Source: Nannobrachium achirus
Lineage: Eukaryota > Chordata > Actinopteri > Myctophiformes > Myctophidae
Direction: 5' to 3'
Assembly: GCA_963921795.1 (NCBI GenBank)
Contig: OY997653.1
Span: forward strand, 60,632,701-60,696,700
Length of the DNA: 64,000 nucleotides
Made by a program: the position numbers and the translations under genes. The notes below the pieces were generated by a model that searched no databases, was not told the origin of the DNA, and was given only the letters and a program-made list of their open reading frames with translations. Shown here piece by piece: positions 1-10,876 of this stretch (position 1 is the first letter of the stretch; each line of letters opens with the position of its first letter).

Positions 1-847
1 CACCAGGATTAAAATGTTTTGATTGAAAATTTGAATCAAATCTTACATTGATTTGGGGAATTGTGACCCCACCCTTAATATCCTATTATTCACACATTCA
101 TTTTGAACAACTTGAACAGTTGTAGAGTCTGCCTAACCTCGCCTACCAGGCTTTCGTCTGCCTATCTAATCCTGTGGTTGGAGTTACCATGAGATGCTTA
201 GACTTATGTAATACGTCCCTAGCAATACCAACAGTAACCACTAGATGGCAACGTTGGCAAATTTTGTAACGTTATGACGTTTAAAAGTGTCACTGCGAGA
301 ACATCTGCACATTCTGCTGCAGGAACACAAAAGGTAAAAATACATCAAGCCAGGACCAAGTGTGGAGAAGAGGGGTCACCGGTGCAGCGCACAACTTGGT
401 TGGTGAGTTGGTGAGACGAAGGAGAACTCCAGGCAGGAATAACCCCACAGTACTGGAGAACTCTAGGCACCTGTGTCACCTCAAGACCTCAGGAGGGACC
501 CACCCAATACCTCCCCAGAGGAGCCTCTTGTTGGGGAAAAACAAATAGAGCAGGAGAGGGAAGTTTAGCCTTGGCCAGGAGGAGGAGATGGGCAGTGATT
601 TGGCCACCACTGCCGACCCGGCCATCAGGAGGGTGTAGCGGAGGGTTCACGGGTCGAAACACCTTACGATCGATGGTTACCGCCTGAAGACATCAAATGT
701 TCCTGGCCAAGGCTACATTCACCAAACGTGAATGGAGGAGAAGCATCGTTAGATGTAATTATAATCATGAATGTAAACAACTTGTTCTGTTTATTTATGT
801 GTGATAATTCAAGTAGGGCAATTCTCACTCGAAACAGAAACAGGCGT
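1..847. other. Intergenic sequence, no gene seen
   Basis: Short open frames only, without splice context or recognisable protein. Nothing further is supported. Confidence 0.5.
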
Positions 848-1066
848 TTTGAGCTTGTAGATCGGCTATTTTTGGCAAAGAGGTTTGGTGTAGAGGGGGG
901 AAAAAGCTGACTAAGTACAGTGAAGTATTGACGGTTCAAGTGGTTAAATATCTGAAAACACAAATTGACATGAATCCAAAATACACTGATGATTGTGCTG
1001 TCAAACGATGAAACCAAATTAACCAATGAAAAGGTTGTGGGGGTTTCCTGCTTCATCTCTCTCTCA
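848..1066 (+). mobile_element. 3' half of a hAT-B type non-autonomous transposon
   Basis: It starts in the right arm of the palindromic module (GAGCTTGTAGATCGGCTATT) and continues with the same body as the complete copies at 53647, 59634 and 30141: 'ggttcaagtggttaaatatc', 'aatccaaaatacactg', 'ggttgtggggg'. The left half and both termini are missing. Confidence 0.7.
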
Positions 1067-1829
1067 ATCTGAGTTCCCAGAGGTCTTGGCACGCACAACT
1101 AATGGGCTTTAATAATAATCATTAAATGGAATTGAACTTCTAACCTTCTGTCTCTCAGGAACATTGCGTTCGATTCCCACTGAGTACTTTATATTAAAGA
1201 CTGATTTCGAGCAGAATAATTTCTACCGCAGCACAGAAAGCAATGTGAGACGAACTGGTAATGCAGCCTGTGACTACTATAGTTAGATTATATGCTATCC
1301 TTCTAGCTCCAACAATGTAAAATACTCCTATGAAGTAGACTAAAAGTATCAATAGGCCTACTACAATATAGAACAACTCTGTTACAAGTAAAAATCCAGA
1401 ATTCTGTCAATGGGAATCGAGACGTTTTTTGGCAGAAAAAGTGAGTCCCAAACATTTCTGTGTCAGCGCTGATTGGCTGTCAGGACGTAATGGGTGGAGC
1501 CGGGGGAAGCGAATGTCGCTCACCTTGCCAAGTTGAAAAAAATACCCAAAAATCCAGGTGTGACCGCCGCTCGGAGGGTCGGAGGCGAGAAGCGACATTC
1601 GCTAGGAGGAATTTGACTTATTTCAAGCCAACCAATAAAATCATCATCATCATCACAATTAGTCTATAGATTATATAATATTCATGTTGTTGTATACTTG
1701 TATTTTGTTTGTTTGTTTGATTGATTGATTGAAGACTTGAAGACTATTTATTAGAAGTTTGCATAGGAAAAGGTACAGTTTCATGTCGGCGTTGTATTTA
1801 TTTCAATGGTCCGCCGGTTTCAAGGCAGC
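1067..1829. other. Intergenic sequence with one old repeat
   Basis: No gene is seen. About 1722-1829 ('gattgattgaagac', 'agaagtttgcat') is also found at 33185-33250, so the large foldback that follows appears to sit inside an older repeat. Confidence 0.4.
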
Positions 1830-2961
1830 AATTAAGAGACCCATAATGTGTCTGTGTGACCGACCCACAGATGGGGTCGCGCCAAACGGAGCCAACTATT
1901 GGGATACAGTTTGGTCTAACTCTGTAATTAAAGCAACACAGTAGATTTATTTGAGGTAATTGTACTCTAAGTAAGTGTGTTAACATGTTCTAGGAGGAGT
2001 TGACCCTCAAACCCCCATTGGGGGGTCGTAAACCCGATGTTTAAAAATGTAGACACTGAGCAAAAAGTGAAGAAAATGAGCGCAGCTGCCGACCCGAGTG
2101 GCACGTCGGCGGCGCCGATGATTGCCGATGAATGCCGAACAGGCGACGCCAAGAACAGCAGCTGCGTTGCAATCTGCCGGAACCGGGATGTTGTTTCGAC
2201 GTTTCAAATGCGTCAGGAACCGGGACGGTGTTCCGCCGTTTCTGCGGTGCAAGAAGACGAAACACCGTCCCGGTTCCTGACGCATTTGAAACGTCGAAAC
2301 AACATCCCGGTTCCGGCAGATTGCAACGCAGCTGCTGTTCTGTTCTTGGCGTCGCCTGTTCGGCATTCATCGGCAATCATCGGCGTCGCCGCCGCGCCAC
2401 TCGGGGCGGCAGCTGCGCTAATTTTCTTAATTTTTTGCTCAGTTTCTAAATTTTTAAACATCGGGTTTACGACCCCCCAACGGGGGTTTGAGGGTCAACT
2501 CCTCCTAGAACATGTTAACACACTTACTTAGAGTACAATTACCTCAAATAAATCTACTTTGTTGCTTTAATTACAGAGTTAGACCAAACTGCAGGGCTGT
2601 ATTAACCATTGGGCCGGTGGGGCCGTTGCCAGGGGCCCTTGGCTCTCAGGGGCCCTTGGGGGAACTGGCCTGCGTGGTCAATGACAATTTGCAAAAATTA
2701 AATGTATATTTTAAGCTAAAATCAAATGTGTGGGCCCCTCCTCTGTTGTCTACAGGTGCTTTCTTGGTCCACAGATGATCATCATGGCTTAAAGGTGATA
2801 CACCATGCATTTAAAAAGTATTTATGTCATATTGTTTATGTCCCAAAAACGTTTTTCAAAAGGTTTGAGGCTAAATTACCTCCTGAATAGAGAGCCTCTC
2901 ATTTTTGAATGGCTCTCAGAGCATTTTCCAGCTGCAGTACCACCTTTGGCCTGAACGGCGC

Positions 2962-2992
<31 letters not shown>

Positions 2993-3205
2993 AAAATCGA
3001 AAAAAAAATCTTTTGAAAAAAAAAACAAAAAAAAATTATTTTTTTTTTTGGGGGGTGGGGGCCCCTAAAAAAAAATCGGCCAGGGGCCCTCGCGGGGGTT
3101 AATCCGTCCATGCCAAACTGTATCCCAATAGTTGGCTCCGTTTGGCGCGACCCCACCTGTGGGTCGGTCACACAGACACATTTAATATGGGTCTCTTAAT
3201 GTTAT
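1830..3205. repeat. Giant foldback element with ~400-bp inverted arms
   Basis: The left arm runs from 'aattaagagacccat' near 1830 to about 2235. The right arm is its inverse, from about 2260 to about 3203, ending in 'atgggtctcttaat'. The two arms meet at a ~25-nt centre near 2235-2260. The inner ~90 bp on each side pair almost perfectly, and the outer parts diverge by scattered substitutions. The right arm is interrupted by a separate insertion at 2592-3112. Open frames across the centre are the palindrome read in several frames, not a protein. Confidence 0.85.
2592..3112. mobile_element. hAT-like insertion nested in the foldback arm
   Basis: The 8-bp sequence ccaaactg occurs at 2584-2591 and again at 3113-3120. 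The inserted DNA begins 'cagggctgtattaacc' and ends 'ggttaatccgtccatg', imperfect terminal inverted repeats. Removing one duplicate and the insert restores the foldback arm. The interior holds long C, A, T and G runs and no coding capacity. Confidence 0.8.
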
Positions 3206-4128
3206 GTTTCCTACAGTTTGTTTTTAATGATTATTATTATTATTATTATATTGTAATATGATATTATATATGATATGATCTATACAGTAAAGTTCAGTGG
3301 ACTGAGTGAGGCTGTCTCAACCCCATCCTCCACCCAGCAGGGAAGCAACGCTGGTCCGCTGGGATGTACGCTCTGATGTTGGGTCGTTACAATAATATTC
3401 TTTCACAACATGGTTTAGTTGGTGGTTCCTGCAACACTCCTTACGGGACGCTGGCGAGGAGCCGACGCTGAAAAGAAGCGCTCCTTCCCCCACCGTCTCC
3501 TGAAGACTGGTTGAGTGGTTGCACATACAACCAGATGTGGTGACCATTGCACCACCACCAGACACATTCTTAAAGTTAATTTGAGTCCTATTTATTTGTA
3601 CGTTATTCTTCAATTATTTAAATTAAATTAAACTGCTGATTTGAAAATGGAATCTATGTGCTGTGAGTGTGATAATTAGACTACTACACCATTCAGTCAC
3701 ACATCTCTTAGTAATGTTTAAGTGTTCTTAAGTATGTTAGCTCTTGCAGACACCCCAGAAGTGAACCACAGAGAGTTGAACTCAGGTTTCTAGGCTGAGA
3801 GTCCAATGATTAGGCCATCATACTATACCTCAGTCACTCTTCAACATGTCTGTTACCTACTGTTGAAGTGTTCTTTAGTTAGTTTTTTAGACTTGAAAAC
3901 ATTGAACTGTAAGGATTTGAACATCTCTGAGTCTGATAATAAATCAAGTGCTGTTGACCTCTAAATAGTTTTGTTGCAATGAGTTGCATGACAAAGCATT
4001 GGTGTGGTTTGGCCTTAGCGTTGTTGAAGAGTTCTTGTATGTTAACCTCCAATTATTAAACTTAAGCTGAAAGACTCCAGCAGTGAACTCCAGGAAGACT
4101 GGGATTTGAACATGGAATCTCTGTGCAA
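3206..4128. other. Intergenic sequence, no gene seen
   Basis: AT-rich DNA with a short (TTA)n stretch near 3230-3250. No coding or RNA feature is supported. Confidence 0.4.
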
Positions 4129-4735
4129 TTAGTCTGCGGCATAGCTCAGGGGTTGAGAAACCATTATTAGAACATGAAGGGTTACCGAAGGGTTCCCAGT
4201 TCGAATCCGGGCTCCCCCTGAATTAATGTCGAAGGGTCCTTGAGCAAGACTCTGAACCCCTAATTGCTCCCGGTGAGCAGGTTGGTGCCTTGCATGTGTA
4301 GCCCCAGCCAATAAACCGACCCGCAAACGCCCTGCCAATCGAGCTCAGCTCTATTGGCACAGTGGTTTGGGTGTCGGACTGGCGAGTGGGAGAGTGATGT
4401 TCGATTCCCGCTCATGCGCATCACTACAATCTGGTGTTGTCGGCAGGATGAGGAGTGTGAGGGACATTGTGTGCGGTGGTCCGCGACGTGAAGAACTGAG
4501 GGGGTGATTGTAGCCCCAGCCAATAAAGCGACCCGCAAACGCCCTGCCAACGGAGCTCAGCTCTATTGGCACAGTGGTTTGGGTGTCGGACTGGCGAGTG
4601 GGAGAGTGGTGTTCGATTCCCACTCCTGCGCATCACTACACATGGTTTCCTCCGTCACCAGTATATGAATGGGTGAATGTAAAACGCCTTGGATTAAAGC
4701 GCTATATAAATGCATCCATTTACCATTTATGATTA
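4129..4735 (+). mobile_element. Composite tRNA-derived SINE
   Basis: It begins with an A-box-like 'gcggcatagctcaggggttg' and a B-box-like 'agttcgaatcc', followed by the body 'ctccccctgaattaatgtcgaagg'. A second tRNA-like unit ('ggcacagtggtttggg', 'gttcgattccc') occurs twice, near 4345-4425 and 4560-4640, inside the SINE. The end, 'gcgctatataaatgcatcca', is the usual tail of this family. Related copies lie at 45321 and 61605. It is a retroposon, not a functional tRNA gene. Confidence 0.75.
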
Positions 4736-6036
4736 GACCACCACACCATCACTACAATAGTTGATGAATGTGTCCTTTTATTTTACCTGTCAGTTAGTAA
4801 AGTTAAAATTCTAATCTCCTGGATTTTGACCGTCCAATGTTGGCAGCCCTGGCCTGACTATAGTGCTTGTCACTTGTCAGACTATTCTTTCCAGATCAAC
4901 TTTATTTTGCCACGCTACTCTTCCAGTTTTGGTGGGACGCACTTCTTGGGCCATGAGTCAAATTGACCGGCTTCATCGTGAATGAATCTTCTCCGATGAC
5001 TTAAACATTTGAACTCTTCCCAAATATTGGAGATGACTGACATCATAGTTGTGTTTGACATCATAGGCCACATGATTAGACTGACACAGTAGTCAGTCTG
5101 AGGAGGGATGTGTGCATTTTCTACTGTACATAATATACTTTATGCATGTTTTCAGCAAGCCCAGGCTTTTCTAGATTGTATTATTATCCTAGATACATGG
5201 TACACAAACAGTGACCACCTCCTTTGACATACTGCCTTAACCCTGACTCATTGCACCACCACCTCCAAATAATTAAACGCTTTATGGTCATTAAGTGATA
5301 TACTATATAGAGGGGGGGAAAAAATGTAAGTTATTTACATTAACACAATTTTTGTACTTTAAAATAGTGTTGCAAATTTGTGTACAGTAACTGAAAATAT
5401 ACATTTTATTCTGGACACCAGGTGGCGTTATCTCACAAACTACACTTAAGGTTTTGAAGTAAGCTTAGTAGATGTGTGAGGTGGGTCAAACTCCAGACAT
5501 ATTGTGACAGATTAGGAGCACAGATAATATAATGACATTGATTCCAAGGCACTGAACAGGGTTGAATACTTTATTATAAATCATTTACATTACAACGTAA
5601 AACAAATTAACGATTGCTGTATCCGTCCAAACATATCTCTTTTTGACCAGGAAGGGCTCAGGAAATGAGCTGATCTGAAAAGGTTTGCTGTGGCAGACGG
5701 TCTGCCATGTGGAGGAGGGGCCAAAAGGAACTAAACTGTCGCACTGTGGCATACGAGGTGGAGGCGGGCATGAGGTTGATTACTACCCCATCCATCACCG
5801 AAACAAACATGCAGATCCATGCACACACATTTATACACAGAGATCCAAACTAGCCTTCAAGTACAAAGCCCAGATTAGCCATAAAGAAGAAGCAGCAGTA
5901 GTAGTCATCATCCACAGCATCAGTACCCCCTCTCTTCAGCTCAGTCTGGCTTCCAGGTAAGAGGAGGAAGAAAGTGAGTTCAGAAGAGGGGACTGGATGA
6001 CCAGTAGGGGGCAAGGTGGAGTCCTCTCCACTCACA
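4736..6036. other. Intergenic sequence with fragments of repeats
   Basis: About 4855-5100 resembles 28845-29095 ('actatagtgcttgtca', 'gtcaaattgaccggcttcat'), so it is an unclassified dispersed repeat. No gene is seen. Confidence 0.4.
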
Positions 6037-6462
6037 TTCTGAGACACCTCCATTGTCCTCAGTGGCTGTCCAGCCACCGTTTTGTTTATTCCTCCCTAGG
6101 GCTGTCACGATTAATGACATTTTGCATGACGATTAATTGACATTGAAATAATTGCGATTAACGATTTAATTGTGTTTTTGTCGTTGAAAATTATCAATCA
6201 ATTACTGACATATTTGACAACGTTATACTTTAAAAAAAATTACTTTGATAGCGGAAATAGCTGATCTACAAGCGAGCTGCTATTTCCAATAATTTTTTTA
6301 AATGTTTGAAAATATGTAAATGTTTCAACATGTAAGCGATTATGACAAAATAATTGCGATTAGACGATCATGTAATCATTGTGACAGCCCTATTTCTGAG
6401 ACACCTCGACCGTCCTCAAACAGTCGGCTGTCCAGCCTCCGTTTTGTTTATTTCTCCCCCCC
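6037..6462. repeat. ~60-bp direct repeats flanking a small transposon
   Basis: The block from 'ctgagacacctc' to 'ccgttttgtttatt' occurs at about 6040-6096 and again, diverged, at about 6395-6456, with a complete small inverted-repeat element between. The duplicated flank is far longer than a normal target duplication, so the element probably lies between two units of an older tandem repeat. Confidence 0.6.
6099..6390. mobile_element. Family C inverted-repeat transposon (gggctgtcac ends)
   Basis: Ends 'gggctgtcac' and 'gtgacagccc' are exact inverse copies, flanked by TA on both sides. The interior has no coding capacity. It carries a shortened palindromic module, GGAAATAGC-TGATCTACAAGC then GCTATTTCC, near 6253-6290. 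A second, longer copy lies at 55041-55440. The flanking TA may be a target duplication or part of the ends. Confidence 0.75.
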
Positions 6463-6999
6463 CCCCCCCCCCAACTCTCCATCATCTTCTGAGGGAGTCA
6501 ATCAGGCCAGCGGATGTGACCCCCCCTCCTCCATACTTCAACATATTTCTTCACGGCCTCATGAAGGCTTTGCATTGTTAATGGTCCGCTTGGGGGGGGG
6601 GGGGGGGGGGTCCTTTAAGTGGCTTGATGGAGGCTTTGCACATACCTGACTCGAACACAAACAACCACACACGGACAAACATACTGTATCCGATCAGTCT
6701 TTCTGGTCGGTTAGGGTTAAGCTGGGGGAGACTTGGCTCACCCTCAAGTGTTGTTATGCAGACCAAACAAAAAGGAGGCTCTGCAGCTGCTTTAAGTAGT
6801 CTGGGATGGATATATTCTTTAAGTCTTTATGCTGCCCTTCAGCATGTTTTTCACAGAAATACATTTTTGTTTTAATTATTTATAAATAAAAAATGCTTTT
6901 ATAAATCATCTATAAACCTAAAGCGCTCACATAAATTCACATAAATCTATAACCCGGAATTTAAAGAGCACAGGTGAAATCTGCAGTAGAAAGCTCAGA

Positions 7000-7003
7000 G
7001 AGG

Positions 7004-7055
<52 letters not shown>
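7000..7055. repeat. (AG)n microsatellite
   Basis: Uninterrupted AG dinucleotides. Confidence 0.95.
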
Positions 7056-7063
<8 letters not shown>

Positions 7064-7400
7064 CAGAGAGAGAAGACCTCTGCGTCCAACCCTGACAAAA
7101 ATATGTTGGTAGAAAAAGAAAACAACTATAAAATGACAAGCGGATTGATAAAAGGTTTGCCCCAAAAACAAGGAAAAAAAGACAAAAGAGGTCCTTTGTT
7201 TTTGTTAGGAGTCTTGCTTATTTTGACTCGAGAACATCAGGGTCCCGTCACGGCTTAGAGACGAAGGCAGACTCACATTGGGCCGGCGGGTGTGAGTGTC
7301 TGTGTGTGTGTGTGTGTGTGTGGAACAACAGGAAGTGTGTATAAGAACGTGTGTGTGTGTGTGTTTGTGTGTAAGACCAATGAGCATCTGTACTCTTAGA

Positions 7401-7527
7401 TCATGCTGGTGTCCACAGCTCCTGTGCCCAGGTCTTGACGGCAGATGTGGTGTCTTGAAGGAGGTGCCACGTGGAGCTGGTGAAGTTCACAGCGTGGCTC
7501 TGTAGACACGACACCGATACCTCCCCA
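7401..7527 (-). CDS. tmem214: tmem214, last coding exon
   Basis: The minus strand has an acceptor (tgattgcag) before 7527 and an open frame to a TGA at 7401-7403. It encodes the C-terminal ~42 residues: GEVSVSCLQ, then TWHLLQDTTSA and KTWAQELW. These match the end of vertebrate TMEM214, an ER membrane protein linked to stress-induced cell death (human has GEVTWDCMK and TWLCLQD at the same places). The phase fits: the exon at 8696-8847 leaves two bases (AA) and this one supplies T. A CA microsatellite lies only ~10 bp upstream of the acceptor, so the polypyrimidine tract is poor. Identity rests on the three exons together. Confidence 0.8.
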
Positions 7528-7533
7528 CTGCAA

Positions 7534-7537
<4 letters not shown>

Positions 7538-7604
<67 letters not shown>
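7538..7604. repeat. (CA)n microsatellite
   Basis: Long uninterrupted CA run just upstream, on the minus strand, of the last tmem214 acceptor. Confidence 0.95.
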
Positions 7605-7607
<3 letters not shown>

Positions 7608-8625
7608 CATTTAGATATCAAAAGACAGATACACACAAAGACAGGGCAGATAAATCAGCATGTTGTGCTTGGCAACAAAATGAAAGTGACCCAAATTATT
7701 TTTGAATTGAGCCTTTGTCAAGTCCCGCCCATGGTTCTGCCCCTCTTCACACCCATTGGTTGCCGTTTCTTGGTTGGACAAAACATATTTCTCTCCATCC
7801 ACTACCATTGAAATAACGTGCTTTTCATTTGCTTTTTATTGATATTCTGTGTATTCAATTCTTATTTTAAACTTGGTGTCAGTAAAAAGGAGCATCTCAG
7901 GTGCAATATAGTGACTGGGCATGTCATGTTTTAGCAAATTCACTGGGACTCTGGTAATCAATTAATACATTTTTAACCACTGTTTTAATGGCAAGTATTT
8001 CACACAGCTTTATGTCAAAAATAGGTGAACTATCACTTTAACAACCATAAAGGCAGAACCAAAAAAAGAGCCTTCTGGTTGGTCAGTCAGAGACTAGTTT
8101 CGCATAGCCAGACAACTATTCCACAATCTCCAAATGCTATATAGAGTCTGGAACGACAGCTCCCGAACGGCGAGTATCGGAAGTAGCCACTGCTGAACGG
8201 AACTGTAGTCCCATTGGAAACATAACAGAAACACAATAGCTCAGACAAAGTCATTCGAGCTGCCTATTCTTGTTATGGGTGTATAGTTTAAGAAAACATT
8301 TGAAAACATAATGGAGGTAACACCAATAACACCAGAGAAAGACAAAATAACACCCCCAAAAATGTTGAAAGGAGACTTAACGCTTCCAGTAGGACATGTT
8401 ATTGCTACTGCACCAAGGGAGCGGTTGCGTCACATCCGCTTTATCTCGCACTCATCGTTTCTATTTCCATGCCCCAGACTGATGACGGGAGCATTTCCCA
8501 AATCGCGGAGTCAACACTCTGGTCGCGCGAGACTAGTCAGAGACCAACCCGAAGGCTGACAAAGGGTGAATTTAGATTGACTGAAGGCCAAGTACTGACT
8601 TGCAGGAGTCCTGTAGGCTGTTCCA

Positions 8626-8627
8626 GA

Positions 8628-8678
<51 letters not shown>
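8626..8678. repeat. (TCTA)n microsatellite between duplicated exon ends
   Basis: Tetranucleotide run. Both sides carry 'actgacttgcaggagtcctg' (about 8596-8615 and 8690-8709), which is the 3' end of the tmem214 exon with its donor. The exon end has therefore been duplicated around the repeat. Confidence 0.9.
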
Positions 8679-8695
8679 GTTTTGTGAGTACTGAC

Positions 8696-8847
8696 TTGCA
8701 GGAGTCCTGTAGGCTGCTCCACGCCCGCTGCAGCAGTTCAGCCGTGTACGCCAGTGCAGGCAGTATGTAGTTGTCACGCAGGACGATCAACAGCTCCTTC
8801 AGGTACTCCAGCACCTGCCACACACTGTCTGGAGTATTGGTGTTCAC
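8696..8847 (-). CDS. tmem214: tmem214, penultimate coding exon
   Basis: On the minus strand the acceptor is ttacag before 8847 and the donor GTCAGT lies at 8695-8690. The 152-nt exon starts in phase 0 and leaves two bases. It encodes VNTNTPDSVWQVLEYLKELL, then a stretch containing ILPAL and AELLQRAW and ending LQDSC. Human TMEM214 has PDSVNQLLRYLRELPLL and LLPLW here. The donor is a non-canonical GTCAGT. The exon starts on the minus strand about 50 bp from an adcy9-like fragment, and its first 26 bases are duplicated there. Confidence 0.8.
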
Positions 8848-8872
8848 CTGTAAACACATTAACATTAACCAC

Positions 8873-9538
8873 ACACTGTCTGGAGTATTGGTGTTCGCAC
8901 CGGAAGATGCCTCAGCTCTTTGAGAGATCGGCCGGCCACTTCTGGGACCCCAAGTTTGACTCGTCCATCCTGGAGGAGGCGTGCCGGGAGAGGTGTTTCC
9001 CGCAGACCCAGCGGAGGTTTCGCTACGTGCTGTTCTACCTGGCAGTGGCGGGCCTCCTCTGGGGCTTGTACTTTGCCATCAACCCCTCCCGCTGTGACAG
9101 GACGGCGTTCCTCCTTCCCACCGCTTCTTTTCTCCTCTTCTGCCTCCTCCTCTTCCTCCTGACCTTCACCAAGCTCTACTCCCGCTGCTACAACCAGGCC
9201 TCGCTGCTGCTTATCCTGGTGACCTTCACCCTGACCCTGGCCCCCCAGATGCAGACGTCAGGGTTTAGGGACCCTGAGGCTTCCTCCCCTGAGTTTGATG
9301 ATGTGGATGATGAATCCAGTGGCACAGGCCTTGTGGCCAACCTGTCTTATGACAGAGTTGTGGCCGATAGGCCGTGGGCCCCCTCCCCTGCCTTTCTCCT
9401 GTCGGCACGTTCTCACTCAGCATGGAGGTCCTCCTGTTACTGTACAGCGTTCTCCACCTTCGTCTCTATGCCTCCGTCTTGCTAGGCCTCCGCTACTCCG
9501 TCCTCTTCAAGGGTCTGGGCTGGCTGCACCTGACGCAG
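8873..9538 (+). pseudogene. adcy9-like exon fragment (frameshifted)
   Basis: From the ATG at 8907 the frame reads MPQLFERSAGHFWDPKFD, then EEACRERCFPQTQRRFRY, then hydrophobic segments. This matches adenylyl cyclase type 9 from about residue 96 (human PQLFER, WWDPKFDS, ERCFPQTQRRFRYALFY), the start of its first six-helix membrane domain. The matching frame shifts once near 9370-9390, at a C-rich run, and continues as CLSPVGTFSLSMEVLLLLYS to a donor CAG|GTAGGT at 9538. The N-terminal ~95 residues and all catalytic domains are absent. The left edge abuts a 26-bp copy (8873-8898) of a tmem214 exon start. It is probably a displaced gene fragment; one homopolymer error could explain the frameshift alone. 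Confidence 0.75.
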
Positions 9539-10013
9539 GTAGGTGCAGGGTGGAGTTTGCCATCTCCGTCAGACTGGAACACCTTTTTGGCTTCCATCAG
9601 GCAGTGTAGCAGTATGTATAATAACAAGAATAACAACAACAGCAAAAACAAATAAGAATAACAATATAATAATAATATAATAAAAGCGCATCATCAAATG
9701 TACATGTTTATAAAAGTTTGGCCAACAGCATTTTTCTACCCCCAGAATACTACCTAACTTTGTCTAAACAACTTCACAATATATTTTGTGTTCAACAGGT
9801 TAGTCAACTTCAGCACTTTGGTCGGCCCTCATGGTTTTTTAAATGTGCTATATAAATAAAATTGACTTGACTTGACTTCACAGTATATTCTATGTAGAGT
9901 AAGAGTAAAACTGAAAAAGTACAAAACTATGGCACCACCTCTTCAACGAAACTTCGCGGTAACGTAGGCCGTCACTCACCTTCACGTCACGTGGGTGGTC
10001 GATAGGTAGCCAT

Positions 10014-10496
10014 CAGTGTTGATTTAGTCTACTAAAACTATGATGACATTTTTTTGTCGACTGCGTTTTTTTCACTGACGAAAACAAAATAAAAACTAAG
10101 CTGTCATGACTAAACTAAGACTAAATATATTGACAATTTCGTCAACAAAATAAAAACTAGACTAAAACGTTAGGGAGGGACTAGTGGAGAAGAGAGTCAT
10201 TTTATGTTTGGTTGCTCTCAGGTGTTGCGTGATGAAACGCGTCGCACTGCGACGCGTTGTGAGCTTGTAGAGCTGCTATTTTTTTTCCAGCATGCAACCA
10301 AGTGTAAAATCAGCCATTACGATGTCATCAAGGCCCGCCAAAATACATTTTAGTCGACTAAATCAACTGTAGATTTCGTCGCCTAAAATTAGACTAAAAC
10401 TAAAACTTTTCAGGTGACTAAATTATGACTAAAACTATTTTATTCAAAAGACTATGACTAAAACTAAATCAAAATTTGCTGTCAAAAACAACACTG
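10014..10496. mobile_element. hAT-type non-autonomous transposon (8-bp TSD)
   Basis: Ends are 'cagtgttg' and 'caacactg'. The flank gtagccat is exactly duplicated at 10006-10013 and 10497-10504. The body is rich in 'actaaaact' motifs. Its centre carries 'gcgacgcgttgtgagcttgtag', the right arm of the palindromic module, near 10245-10275. Confidence 0.9.
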
Positions 10497-10737
10497 GTAG
10501 CCATAGTTACCCACTGAATATTGGCACTACATATATGGAGCTACCCGACACATTCTACGAACCCGAGGGCTTTGGAGGTCCTTGTCGTCAATTAAGACGA
10601 CCTGGTCCCGAGATGTGGGGCCCTGGTTGGCTCCAGACATCTATAGTGCTGGTATCAGTCTAATGTAGAACTCCATATATGGACATAGTTGATTTATCGT
10701 GACATCTGTGTGATGTCACAGGGACACAGCCAAACAC

Positions 10738-10746
10738 TATATAAAG
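10738..10746 (+). promoter_or_regulatory. TATA box upstream of the 10877 gene
   Basis: TATATAAAG lies ~139 bp before the ATG at 10877, with a CRE-like palindrome 'tgatgtcaca' at about 10711-10720. A start site ~25-30 bp downstream would give a ~110-nt leader. Confidence 0.6.
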
Positions 10747-10876
10747 GATGGCCATTAGCTTCAGTTCGCAGTCAAGCAGAATACTTGGATACCCGTGTAA
10801 ACCCTGAGATCTCAATCAAACAGAATACTTGTAGAATACTTGAACCCCAGTGAGAGTTCAGCGACCTCGACAGGCA

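Noticed and set aside
2037..2531. A 164-codon open frame and several long overlapping frames on both strands
   Set aside because: They are one palindrome read in different frames. The peptide halves mirror the inverted arms and show no protein-like conservation.
4129..4420. tRNA gene-like boxes
   Set aside because: The A and B boxes belong to tRNA-derived SINEs with the same body and tail at several places. No complete cloverleaf is supported.
8082..8570. A possible transposon with 'gactagtttcgc' and 'gcgcgagactagtc' ends
   Set aside because: The inverted match is only about 12 bp and no target duplication was found, so it is not listed as a feature.
8907..9538. Calling the adenylyl cyclase fragment adcy3 because ADCY3 is near DTNB in human
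   Set aside because: The peptide matches ADCY9 (PQLFER, WDPKFDS, ERCFPQTQRRFRY) and not the N-terminal part of ADCY3.
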